NCBI GenBank assembly: GCA_002405405.1
Contig: DHLT01000115.1
Span: 1 to 20,430 of the forward strand
DNA: 20,430 bases
Origin: Ignavibacteria bacterium UBA4661
GTDB lineage: Bacteria > Bacteroidota > Ignavibacteria > Kapaibacteriales > UBA4661
Direction: 5' to 3'
Positions 1 to 7,086 of this stretch are shown in pieces; position 1 is the stretch's first letter, and every line of letters begins with the position of its first letter. Made by a program: the position numbers and the translations under genes. The notes under the pieces are model-generated. The model was given only the letters and a program-made list of their open reading frames with translations. It did no database searches and was not told the origin of the DNA.

Positions 1-8
1 TTGACACT

Positions 9-29
9 CCCCACGCCTGAAGGCGGGGG
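9..29 (-). repeat. Right-end hairpin of the IS608-like element
   Basis: The stem pairs CCCC (9-12) with GGGG (26-29) and CGCC (14-17) with GGCG (22-25). The loop is TGAA, and position 13 is a single bulged base (a T on the minus, transferred strand). A bulged T in the stem is the typical feature TnpA uses to recognise IS608-type ends. In TnpB systems this region also belongs to the 3' part of the guide (omega/re) RNA. Confidence 0.88.
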
Positions 30-46
30 ATTCTTGGACTACTCGG

Positions 47-1195
47 CTACTGCCGTTGTATATGCACCATTGGTGCGTATTCCAAGCTGACACGGTCTGC
101 CCGACCGCCAATACTCTTAGCGAGTATGTTCTTTGAAGCATTGGTATCGCGGTCATGGTGTGTGCCACATTGTGGACACTCCCATTCTCGTTCGCCAAGC
201 GACATTTGTTCTTTGATATACCCACAATTTGAACACATTCGGCTTGTGTTGCGGGCTGGAACTTTCTTTAGTTCTCGCCCGTACCACTCGCTCTTGTACG
301 CAAGCATACTCACAAACATTGACCAGCTTGCATCGGCTATGGCTTTTGCCAAACGATGATTCTGCATCATGTTTTGTATCTGCAACTCTTCGACGGCTAT
401 CGTTTGGTTCTCACGAATCAGCCATGTTGTCAGTTGATGCAAAAAGTCCTTGCGGGCATTGGCAACCCGCTCGTGATGTCGTGCAAGTTTTTGCACTGCT
501 TTCCTGCGATTGTTTGACCCCTTCTTCTTGCGAGATACACTCCGTTGCAACTTCTTGAGCTTGCGTTCGTGCTTCGCAAGAGTACGAGGATTCTCAATCT
601 TCGTGCCATCGGAGAGCGTTGCAAAGTGAGCAAGTCCAATATCTATGCCGATGCTTTTTTCTATCGGCTCGTGCTGTTGTATTTCTACTTCACAAGCAAG
701 ACAGATGTACCAACCGCTTGCTTGTTTGACGATGCTTGTACGCTTGATTACGCCTGCGATTTCTTGCGAAGCATGGAACTTGACTTCGCCGATTTTCGGC
801 AAGAACACCGTGTCGGATGACCGGAGTTTCACACCTTGTTTGAAGGAGAACGATTTCCATGTACTGCGCTTGGCAAATTTGGGGAATCCCGCTCCGTGCT
901 TGAAGAAGCGTTGGTAGCTTTTGTCTAAGCGTTCGGCTACATCTTGCATTGTTTGTGAATGAACCTTTTGTAGCCACTCTACGCCGACTATGGTTTCTTT
1001 GACTTGTTTTTGCAAGTCGTACAACGATGTCTTTGGTTTTTCTGTACGATTCTTGCTCATATCGTAGAGTGTTATGCGGTACTCCAAGCACAGATTGTAC
1101 ACAAAGCGACATGAGCCAAGCCACTGCGCGAAGACTTGCTCTTGCGCGAGTGTGGGCTTCAACTTGAAACGATATGTTTTGACACGTGTTGGCAT
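47..1195 (-). CDS. tnpB: TnpB, RNA-guided RuvC-like nuclease of the IS200/IS605 element
   Basis: The protein has 382 residues from the ATG at 1195, which lies 4 nt after the tnpA stop. The frame stays open upstream to an ATG at 1318, but that would overlap tnpA, and the family N-terminus (VKTYRFKLKPTLAQ) begins just after the 1195 start. RuvC-like catalytic residues are visible: Asp185 in GIDIG, Glu269 in AVEEL and Asp350 in HDRDTNASKNI. The zinc ribbon has Cys321/324 and Cys340/343. The protein is full length with all key residues present, so it is probably active. TnpB proteins cut DNA guided by an RNA made from the element's right end, and so help retain the element. Confidence in the family is very high; current activity is inference. 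Confidence 0.95.
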   Translation of the reverse strand: MPTRVKTYRFKLKPTLAQEQVFAQWLGSCRFVYNLCLEYRITLYDMSKNRTEKPKTSLYDLQKQVKETIVGVEWLQKVHSQTMQDVAERLDKSYQRFFKHGAGFPKFAKRSTWKSFSFKQGVKLRSSDTVFLPKIGEVKFHASQEIAGVIKRTSIVKQASGWYICLACEVEIQQHEPIEKSIGIDIGLAHFATLSDGTKIENPRTLAKHERKLKKLQRSVSRKKKGSNNRRKAVQKLARHHERVANARKDFLHQLTTWLIRENQTIAVEELQIQNMMQNHRLAKAIADASWSMFVSMLAYKSEWYGRELKKVPARNTSRMCSNCGYIKEQMSLGEREWECPQCGTHHDRDTNASKNILAKSIGGRADRVSLEYAPMVHIQRQ

Positions 1196-1199
1196 GACT

Positions 1200-1595
1200 T
1201 TATGCAGAGCGTTTTTGATTTTCGATGTATTGCTTGACGGTTTCAAGCGGTGCGCCACCGACAGTAGCAACAAAATAACTGCTTGTCCAAAGCGATGGCA
1301 TTCGCCGAAGCGATGCAAACATCTGACGCAATTTGAACGAAGTATATCCTTTGAGTTCTTTCACAACACGATGGATGCCAAACTGTGGGTCGCATGATAC
1401 AAGCAAATGCACATGATCCGGCATGACCTCCATCTCGATGATATGGACTTTGATTGCCTCTGCCTTTTGACGAAGCAAACGTTTGAGTGCCTGTTCAATC
1501 TCGCCAATCAAAATTTTACGGCGATACTTTGGGCAGAACACAACATGGTACTTGCAGTCAAATACAACATTATGATTTGATTCAACATTTCTCAT
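1200..1595 (-). CDS. tnpA: TnpA, Y1 HUH single-strand transposase (IS200/IS605 family)
   Basis: The protein has 131 residues, normal for the family. It begins with the typical HVVFCPKYRRKIL segment. It carries the HUH metal-binding pair His61-Val-His63 in MPDHVHLL, followed by the VKELKGYTS motif and the catalytic tyrosine Tyr123 in QYIENQ. It cuts and joins the two ends as single-stranded DNA, normally as a dimer, and recognises the hairpins at 9-29 and 1734-1754. The gene runs in the same direction as tnpB and ends 4 nt before its start, so the two are probably co-transcribed. Upstream, positions 1596-1770 are the non-coding left end. No residue is visibly missing. Confidence 0.95.
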   Translation of the reverse strand: MRNVESNHNVVFDCKYHVVFCPKYRRKILIGEIEQALKRLLRQKAEAIKVHIIEMEVMPDHVHLLVSCDPQFGIHRVVKELKGYTSFKLRQMFASLRRMPSLWTSSYFVATVGGAPLETVKQYIENQKRSA

Positions 1596-1733
1596 CCGCG
1601 AGGATACTATGCAAAATTTAATTGGAAAAGAACTTTCAAGACAATCTGTCTTGCACTCATCACGAGCGCGTCTTTTGGTGTATCAAGCACCAAAAACCGC
1701 ACTACGTTCCGGGTCGCAAGACACGCCTTACAT

Positions 1734-1754
1734 CCCCATACCTAAAGGTAGGGG
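1734..1754 (-). repeat. Left-end hairpin of the IS608-like element
   Basis: The stem pairs CCCC (1734-1737) with GGGG (1751-1754) and TACC (1739-1742) with GGTA (1747-1750). The loop is TAAA, with one bulged base at 1738. Stem lengths, loop size and bulge position are the same as in the right-end hairpin at 9-29, while the inner stem sequence differs. That is the expected relation of the two subterminal hairpins of one IS200/IS605 element. Confidence 0.87.
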
Positions 1755-1770
1755 CTTTACGGCTACTTCG

Positions 1771-1774
1771 GTAA
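1771..1774 (-). other. Insertion target TTAC of the IS608-like element
   Basis: On the minus strand TTAC lies 12 nt before the AAAG guide and marks the left cleavage site. It falls at codons 135-136 of the interrupted Crp/Fnr gene. In related elements the same tetranucleotide also acts as the target-adjacent motif for TnpB. The assignment rests on matching motif order and spacing to IS608 and has not been tested against an empty site. Confidence 0.75.
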
Positions 1775-2223
1775 TCCTCCGCTCAAGATTTGCTATATCA
1801 ATGTACTCAGCACACAGTCGCTCGATATCATGTCGTGCAATCGCGGCAACGACAACATCCTCAACAGCTTCTGCATACTCGAATGTTGGCTTGCCGGAAA
1901 TAAAGCTGTAAAAGGTACCACACATCTCACCTTCAACTGAAAGGCGGGTTACAATTTCTTTTCCTTCGCATAGGTAGTATTGTCGAGTAGCACCCTGAAG
2001 AATAAAATATCCTTGCAAAAGGGTTTGTCCCGGCTGAAAGAGGTGTTGATAACGAGAAAATCGTATAATCGAAATTGCTGCAAGAAATTCTTGCCTGCTC
2101 TCGGGTGTAAGTACATCTAAAAAAGAAACGTTTTGCAAGAGTGCTGTATCAGAAACAGTCGGTAGATTTTTCATCATGATTTCCTTTGAATGTTATAGAA
2201 GAAGGGAATGTTCGTACAGATGA

Positions 2224-4476
2224 TCAGATATTGAGCCAGTATGTCAATTTTAATGCCACTGAACGAGTACGAAGAGCAAAGGTTGTAGCATCAAAATTAT
2301 CGGTGTACACGAGAAAAACATCGGACATTGGAGCAAATCGCCACTGAATGCGAGTATTCAGATTGACATTATTCAGTTGCGTATTGTACTGGAAAAATGC
2401 TGTCATAAAGATGTTGCGGGTGGGAGTAAGATCAAGCAACAAACTGGCAAGAGTCAACTGCGCCGATTGCAATGGTTGTGGTAACGTAATATGATCCTGC
2501 TGGACAGCAAGCGTTATCGAACCAAAGGGCTGAAAACGATACCCCAGAGATCCTCGTATATTTATGTTTGAACCATTAAAATATCCACCCGCTCTTACTG
2601 AACCCGAAAAGATCAGTAATGACCGAATGTCCGATGAGAAATCTGCTCCAAACCGCCAGTACTTGTATTCTCCTACGGATAGCTCATTGTCTTTGTTGCC
2701 TCTACCTGTCGGATCAAAAGGAAATGTTAAGCGTGTATAGATACTACCTCCGACCAGAGTAGCATTCATCGTATTGGCAAAGTTTACATTGTACGAGAGG
2801 AAAGAGGAATTATCCAGCAGGGTAAAACGACCGCTATTGTCAAAATACGTATCCTGCTCAAGCGTTATGCTATGTTCATTGACAGTCGTTCTGTTGTCGG
2901 GATAGAATGTACGGGTCATCACCGGCTGCCAACGCCACACACCTGTTCGCGGAGCAAAGCCAACCTCGGGCTTATAGTACGTACCGATATATTCATGATT
3001 CCAATTAATTTCTATACCCGGTATCGAATACCGAAGCCATCCGGCACTAGCAAATTGATCACCATGTTGGGTTGGTGTAAAATTCTGATGAAAAAATACT
3101 TTTCCCTGCCATGTGCCGTCATCGCTGAGAAGATTAAAATCAGCACCTAGAGTACGATTAAAATCATTACCCTCTTCGTTGAAATTCCTTCCCTGACGAT
3201 TCACAAAAATGATCCCGATATTTGAACGACCAAACACACGTCGTTGCAACGCGCCAACACTGTAATTCTGTGTCGCCAACATTAATCGTTCCGAGGTTGC
3301 TGTCTGCATACTCAAGATCCCTACACGCCAATTCTCATCAAGATTGCCCGTAAGCCGCACGCCCAATGGTATTCGTAAAGGAGCTAGCATTCCGTTATTT
3401 AGGGGGTCATTTGTAAGCCCAATGGTACGCGAGAAAAATGGACGAACTTGTGCAACACCGAACTGTGAAAAAAGGTCGCTGTTTTCAATAAAAAACTGCC
3501 GTTGCTCAGGAAAAAAAATGCTGAATCGACTCAGATTTGTTATCTGCCTATCAACGCCGACATTTGAGAAGTCGGGAAAAATTGTTGCATCAAGATTGAG
3601 ATTGGGAGTAATGCCATATTTTATGTCACCACCAATATTATATTCTCCCTGATCCTTGCTGGCAGGAATCAACGATCGGTTATAAAGTACAGTTGCCGAT
3701 GGAATAATGCTCATATTGAGACTTGATGACTGCGGAGGAGTATCCCATTCTAATCTTCCGGTATGTGCCAATGATGTCGAACCAAAGTTAATGGGATAGC
3801 GTGTCCACGAGGAAAGCTGATTGACTTTCCAATCAAATCGCAAAATATTGATGCGCCAGTTTTTGCGCCCACTTTCAAAACGAATTGCACGAAAAGGAAT
3901 TGCTATTTCGACTGTCCATCGGTCTTTTTCAACAGCCGTTTCTGCGAACCAAACATTATCCCATGTTAGGTCTAAACCCGTATTGCCACCATTGGCAACA
4001 AACCCCTCCGATTGAACACCACGAGGAGAAACGCGAAAACTAAATCCTGTTTGTCCTATACCAAGAGGGTCGATGAGAATGACAACACAATCACTCTCGA
4101 TATTGGTAAAATCACGCCGCAGAGATTGAAAGTAGAACTCTCCGGCTGTTGAATCAAAACAGCTTATACCAAAGTACAAGTATGTATCATCGTATGTTGA
4201 TTGAACTTGTACACGTTTATCGGCTGGCAAGGAATCTGTGGGATAATGTTGGAAGAAATTTTCTATCACAGGAGCTGTTTTCCATATATCCTCCGTTAAT
4301 TTACCATCGAGGGTGATTATGCTCTGTGTGCGTTGAGTTTTGAGGACATAAGAATCGAACAACGCGAACGAATTATTTGAGGGTGTTATCTGGGCAAATA
4401 TTGGTGCATATACTGCCTTCGATATAATCATCATGGTGCTGAGCACAAGCAATCGTGCTACGAAATATGGCTTCAT
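2224..4476 (-). CDS. DUF5916 outer-membrane protein with N-terminal CBM9-like domain
   Basis: The protein has 750 residues from the ATG at 4476, chosen because GGGAGA lies 5 nt upstream and a signal peptide follows at once (about 29 residues, ending near IFAQ). The frame stays open to an ATG at 4524 with no good ribosome site. After the signal, about residues 50-200 resemble the carbohydrate-binding family 9-like domain seen in these proteins (ITLDGKLTEDIWKTAP, later YDDTYLYFGISCFDS and WTVEIAIPFRAIRF). The rest is the DUF5916 region, rich in alternating beta-strand patterns typical of an outer-membrane barrel (SIFFPEQRQFFIENSDLF is the family hallmark). The protein ends in YWLNI. Its substrate is unknown; a role in surface uptake or processing is usually assumed, not shown. 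Confidence 0.88.
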   Translation of the reverse strand: MKPYFVARLLVLSTMMIISKAVYAPIFAQITPSNNSFALFDSYVLKTQRTQSIITLDGKLTEDIWKTAPVIENFFQHYPTDSLPADKRVQVQSTYDDTYLYFGISCFDSTAGEFYFQSLRRDFTNIESDCVVILIDPLGIGQTGFSFRVSPRGVQSEGFVANGGNTGLDLTWDNVWFAETAVEKDRWTVEIAIPFRAIRFESGRKNWRINILRFDWKVNQLSSWTRYPINFGSTSLAHTGRLEWDTPPQSSSLNMSIIPSATVLYNRSLIPASKDQGEYNIGGDIKYGITPNLNLDATIFPDFSNVGVDRQITNLSRFSIFFPEQRQFFIENSDLFSQFGVAQVRPFFSRTIGLTNDPLNNGMLAPLRIPLGVRLTGNLDENWRVGILSMQTATSERLMLATQNYSVGALQRRVFGRSNIGIIFVNRQGRNFNEEGNDFNRTLGADFNLLSDDGTWQGKVFFHQNFTPTQHGDQFASAGWLRYSIPGIEINWNHEYIGTYYKPEVGFAPRTGVWRWQPVMTRTFYPDNRTTVNEHSITLEQDTYFDNSGRFTLLDNSSFLSYNVNFANTMNATLVGGSIYTRLTFPFDPTGRGNKDNELSVGEYKYWRFGADFSSDIRSLLIFSGSVRAGGYFNGSNINIRGSLGYRFQPFGSITLAVQQDHITLPQPLQSAQLTLASLLLDLTPTRNIFMTAFFQYNTQLNNVNLNTRIQWRFAPMSDVFLVYTDNFDATTFALRTRSVALKLTYWLNI

Positions 4477-4854
4477 CGTTTCTCCCAAAGTATGAACAAA
4501 ACACCCCTCTACGAAAGAAAACATTATCTCTACGACACGTCAAAAAGTCGCCGTTTTCATTTTCCCTTAGCGGGATGCAAAAGGATATACAGTTATCATG
4601 CGATGTCTGTATGAAGCCAAACTTAGAAGTCTCGAACTGTCTTTTTTATGACCTATATCATATTCTTTTTGTCTGATGTATTTCGTGCAAGGCAGACACC
4701 ATCTACACTGCACAGTAGATCGAACACCTTTTTTTATTTCAATAAAAAATCAAGCGAAGCAACCCCGCACTGACATTGGAGATTACTTCGCTTCATAATG
4801 CTTTGCCGACAAAGTCGACATGAAATGCACTGTTTCAGTAACTTTTTGTGATAG
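4477..4854. other. Non-coding interval between the DUF5916 and CMD genes
   Basis: No convincing gene lies in these 378 bases; the short frames here lack family features. The interval holds the 5' leader of the DUF5916 gene, a terminator-like hairpin for the upstream CMD gene (4744-4793), and a small inverted repeat, ATCTAC-N8-GTAGAT (4701-4720), of unknown meaning. The promoter of the DUF5916 gene must lie here, but I see no clear consensus. Confidence 0.6.
4744..4793 (-). terminator. Rho-independent terminator-like hairpin after the CMD gene
   Basis: On the minus strand AAGCGAAGTAA (4793-4783) pairs with TTGCTTCGCTT (4762-4752): 11 pairs including one G-T wobble, with a 20-nt loop. It is followed by GATTTTTT (through 4744). 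It lies about 60 nt after the stop of the gene at 4855. The loop is larger than in a textbook terminator, so efficiency is uncertain. Confidence 0.6.
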
Positions 4855-5397
4855 TTACAATTCCGGTGCTATCGGAAAATCTATTGGCAATCCTGTAAGA
4901 TTATGCAGATAATTACTGATGATTTTATCGCCCACAACAAGCAAAACATCAATCATATTAGCTTCGGTGTAACCGGCGGTAAAAAAATCTTCCCGTGCTT
5001 GTTCACTTGCTTTTCCTCGATTCTCAACCACGGAAGCAGTGAATTTCGCCAAGGCATCGAGCTTCGCATCGAAGGAAGCAGAACCCCGTCTGATTTCGAT
5101 GATTTGCTCATCGGTGAAACCATTCATTTTACTTAATACTGTATGGGCACTTTGGCAGTATCGGCAGCCATTGATTTGGCTTGTTACAAGATTGATGACT
5201 TCTCGTTCTTTCGAGCGCAGGGTGGATTTTCGATTCTGCAAGGTGAGATAGTCGCCTAACGCCGTCTCATTTTTTGCAAAATATGCATACAGGTTTGGCA
5301 CCATGCCAAGACCTTTTTTCAGATTATCAAAAACAGTTTGGTTGTGCTCAGATACGTCCGAACGTGTTGGGATTGCAAAGGTGTGCTGTGTACTCAT
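4855..5397 (-). CDS. Carboxymuconolactone decarboxylase / AhpD-like family protein
   Basis: The protein has 180 residues. The AhpD-type active-site segment is clear: EREVINLVTSQINGCRYCQSAH, with Glu66, the redox pair Cys78/Cys81 and His85. Members of this fold act as alkylhydroperoxidase or related peroxidase-like enzymes using a CXXC pair, often as small oligomers; others are decarboxylases without the CXXC. The CXXC with a downstream His favours the peroxidase-like group. The substrate is not known. There is no signal peptide, so it should be cytoplasmic. The gene lies downstream of a Crp/Fnr regulator on the same strand, 135 nt away. A 33-bp inverted repeat (5434-5466) sits 37-69 nt before its start, which suggests it is a regulated target. 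Confidence 0.9.
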   Translation of the reverse strand: MSTQHTFAIPTRSDVSEHNQTVFDNLKKGLGMVPNLYAYFAKNETALGDYLTLQNRKSTLRSKEREVINLVTSQINGCRYCQSAHTVLSKMNGFTDEQIIEIRRGSASFDAKLDALAKFTASVVENRGKASEQAREDFFTAGYTEANMIDVLLVVGDKIISNYLHNLTGLPIDFPIAPEL

Positions 5398-5433
5398 GGC
5401 AATGAAAGTAATTCATGATAGGAAGTGTTTATT

Positions 5434-5466
5434 GTGTTCAGAGGTCGCTAGCATTAGTCTGAACAC
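5434..5466. promoter_or_regulatory. 33-bp inverted repeat upstream of the CMD gene, candidate operator
   Basis: The perfect 9-bp arms GTGTTCAGA (5434-5442) and TCTGAACAC (5458-5466) are separated by 15 nt. The repeat lies 37-69 nt upstream of the CMD start codon and downstream of the Crp/Fnr stop. No T-run follows on the minus strand, so a dimer-binding site fits better than a terminator. The binding protein is unknown; the adjacent Crp/Fnr protein is the obvious candidate. Confidence 0.5.
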
Positions 5467-5512
5467 TGCAAAACTACCATGAGGAGTACCCCTTTTTCAA
5501 TGAAGTAGATTA

Positions 5513-5546
5513 GGAAAAACGGTTGAACTAGTTCAACTCTTTTTCC
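5513..5546 (-). terminator. Palindromic terminator-like element overlapping the Crp/Fnr stop codon
   Basis: At the centre is a perfect 16-bp palindrome, GTTGAACTAGTTCAAC (5522-5537). Symmetric GGAAAAA (5513-5519) and TTTTTCC (5540-5546) flank it after two mismatched bases per side. On the minus strand the stem is followed by CGTTTTT, as expected for a terminator of the gene at 5533-6123, whose TGA (5533-5535) is inside the palindrome. The structure is symmetric and could work in both directions. An operator role is also possible. Confidence 0.5.
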
Positions 5547-6123
5547 TCACTTTCTTGTTTCTGATCTTTGATAAAAACTCTGTAGTCATACCAAGAAATG
5601 ATGCCAGTGCATACTGTGGCACTCGTTGAGCAATCTTTGGGTATTTGCTCATAAAGAGATCATAGCGCTCTTCGGCTGTCTGCGTAAGATTTGAAATGAG
5701 CAGTCTTTGCTGGAACGCTAGACCACGCTCTGCCATGATTCTAAAAATAGTCTCAAATTTTGGGTTGGATTTTTTGAGTTGTTGTTCTTTATGAAAGTCT
5801 ATCTGAAGGATAATGCTTTCCTCCAGAGCAACAACAAACATCGTTGCCGGTTGTTGGTAGATATAACTATTGTAGTCGGTAATCCACCAATCTTCGATGG
5901 CAAATGTGATCGTATGTTCCGTTCCGGAATTACCGACGACAAAAGCACGAAATGCGCCTTGCACAACATAGTGGCGTGATGTTGCAACAAAACCGGGTTG
6001 TACGATATACTGTCGTTTTTTGACATGTATTTCAGAAAACGAATCGACAAATTGCTCGGATTCTTCATCTGTCAAGAGCGAGAATTTTGATAGAAAGTGT
6101 TTGAGATTGTTTTTACTCTTCAT
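5533..6123 (-). CDS. Crp/Fnr family transcriptional regulator (intact)
   Basis: The protein has 196 residues, the usual length of the short Bacteroidota Crp/Fnr group. The N-terminal two thirds is a cyclic-nucleotide-binding-like domain (KKRQYIVQPGFVATSRHYVVQGAFRAF, then TITFAIEDWWITD). The C-terminus is a winged helix with the group's typical pattern, ERYDLFMSKYPKIAQRVPQY followed by ASFLGMTTEFLSKIR as the recognition helix region. There is no cysteine cluster for an Fnr iron-sulfur centre, and the effector is unknown. The gene is followed on the same strand by the AhpD-like gene, an arrangement suggesting local control. The ribosome site upstream of the ATG at 6123 is weak. Confidence 0.93.
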   Translation of the reverse strand: MKSKNNLKHFLSKFSLLTDEESEQFVDSFSEIHVKKRQYIVQPGFVATSRHYVVQGAFRAFVVGNSGTEHTITFAIEDWWITDYNSYIYQQPATMFVVALEESIILQIDFHKEQQLKKSNPKFETIFRIMAERGLAFQQRLLISNLTQTAEERYDLFMSKYPKIAQRVPQYALASFLGMTTEFLSKIRNKKVRKKS

Positions 6124-6332
6124 CGTGGTTACGGATATTTTGATACTTGACTATGTATTTCAAGCCTATAAGGCAAGAGCATTGTTGGCAGCAAAACCTC
6201 TACTGAACAACACGATTATGCCACTTCAGCAAAATAACGAGGACAGTCGTACAGCACCAGATTATTTTACACTGCTCAATAGCTGCACTCTGTACTATCT
6301 ACTTTTCTGCTCTCATGAGTGTCTATTTGTCC

Positions 6333-6340
6333 TATATTTG
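6333..6340 (+). promoter_or_regulatory. Possible Bacteroidota-type -7 box (TATATTTG) before the sigma factor
   Basis: TATATTTG matches the TAnnTTTG box of Bacteroidota housekeeping promoters and would start a transcript about 47 nt before the ATG at 6394. No good -33 TTTG box at the right distance is evident, and Chlorobi-group promoters may not follow this consensus. The remaining divergent region (6124-6393) holds nothing else I can name. Confidence 0.3.
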
Positions 6341-6393
6341 CTTCATCACCCAGTCATATTCCATAATTCCATCTTTGTTGTCAATTGTATCCT

Positions 6394-7023
6394 ATGACTG
6401 TGGAGAATACTACGCCCAACAATACGTCTAATCTACCCGTACAGCCCCATCCATCCGATTGGGTCGATCACTATGGTGATATGCTTTTTCGTATTGCTCT
6501 CTCTCGTGTTGGCAACACCGAACATGCTGAAGATCTTGTGCAAGAAACCTTTCTTTCAGGCTTGCGAAGTATCGGTACATTTCAAGGAAATTCATCGCTT
6601 GGAACATGGCTTGTGAGCATCCTTAACAATAAAATCATTGATTATCATCGGCGAACCTATCGAGAAATTCCCTTATCAACACTCGATGATAATACCGAAG
6701 ATCGTCTCTTTTTTCGCGATGCTTCCGATGCTTACGAAGGACATTGGTTACGACATCGAGGACCTCAGCACATTGATCAACTGCATGAAATTGCCTCGAT
6801 GCCCGATCATTCTTTGGAACAAAAAGAATTACAGAAATTTCTCCTGCATTGTATGCAGTCGCTACCACAAGGTATGCGACAGATTTTTATGATGCGTACC
6901 GTTGATGAGCTTGATACATCAACCATCTGTAAGGATTTAGGGATTAGCGAGTCTAATGTATGGACAACGCTCCATCGCGCTCGATTGCGTGTGCGCCAGT
7001 GTATTGAAAAGTTTTATCATTGA
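6394..7023 (+). CDS. ECF-type RNA polymerase sigma factor (sigma-70 family)
   Basis: The protein has 209 residues from the ATG at 6394; an in-frame TTG at 6385 is possible but adds only three residues. Region 2 is at about residues 20-85 (DMLFRIALSRVGNTEHAEDLVQ, then TFQGNSSLGTWLVSILNNKIIDYHRR), with the usual DLVQETF core. Region 4 is at about residues 140-205 (LHCMQSLPQGMRQIFMMRTV, then CKDLGISESNVWTTLHRARL), the helix-turn-helix for the -35 site. A variable linker of roughly 50 residues lies between them. The product directs RNA polymerase to a specific regulon, and the neighbouring zinc-site protein is probably its anti-sigma factor. No ribosome site is evident. Its regulon and signal are unknown. 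Confidence 0.93.
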   Translation: MTVENTTPNNTSNLPVQPHPSDWVDHYGDMLFRIALSRVGNTEHAEDLVQETFLSGLRSIGTFQGNSSLGTWLVSILNNKIIDYHRRTYREIPLSTLDDNTEDRLFFRDASDAYEGHWLRHRGPQHIDQLHEIASMPDHSLEQKELQKFLLHCMQSLPQGMRQIFMMRTVDELDTSTICKDLGISESNVWTTLHRARLRVRQCIEKFYH

Positions 7024-7086
7024 TTAATAGATGCTCAGTCTCTGCTTGCCGAGAGAATAGGACATCAGATAACAGAGGGAGTTCTC

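Larger units (their letters stand above)
1..1770 (-). mobile_element. IS200/IS605 family element, IS608-like, complete with tnpA and tnpB
   Basis: Single-strand transposon encoding a Y1 HUH transposase (tnpA) and a TnpB nuclease in the same direction. On the minus strand the left end lies at high coordinates. It has the tetranucleotide AAAG (1755-1758) directly 5' of a hairpin (1734-1754), and a TTAC (1771-1774) 12 nt before AAAG. The right end has GAAT (30-33 on the minus strand) directly 5' of a similar hairpin (9-29) and ends in TCAA (1-4). In the IS608 family, AAAG and GAAT are the guides that recognise TTAC and TCAA at the cleavage sites, so both tips can be placed to the base. This family makes no target duplication and has no terminal inverted repeats. 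The element interrupts a Crp/Fnr gene. The tips are inferred from the known IS608 rules and the visible motifs. Confidence 0.9.
1728..2177 (-). pseudogene. Crp/Fnr-type regulator, 5' fragment truncated by the IS insertion
   Basis: The 149-residue frame starts at the ATG at 2177 with a good ribosome site (AAAGGA) just upstream. Residues 1 to about 135 form a Bacteroidota-type cyclic-nucleotide-binding-like domain (QHLFQPGQTLLQGYFILQGATRQYY, then GEMCGTFYSFISGKP). The native sequence stops at the TTAC at 1771-1774. The last residues (TEVAVKPLPLGMGM) come from the IS left end. Compared with the intact 196-residue Crp/Fnr protein at 5533-6123, about 60-65 C-terminal residues including the helix-turn-helix are missing. 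The product therefore cannot bind DNA as a normal family member would. The missing 3' part should lie just beyond position 1. The gene follows the DUF5916 gene by 46 nt on the same strand and may share its transcript. Confidence 0.85.

Noticed and set aside
126..1397. Several plus-strand frames across the IS element
   Set aside because: They are antisense to tnpB and tnpA, have no family features, and overlap proteins with complete catalytic motifs.
4701..4720. Inverted repeat ATCTAC-N8-GTAGAT followed by a T-run on the plus strand
   Set aside because: No plus-strand gene ends here, so a terminator makes no sense, and six-base arms are weak evidence for an operator.
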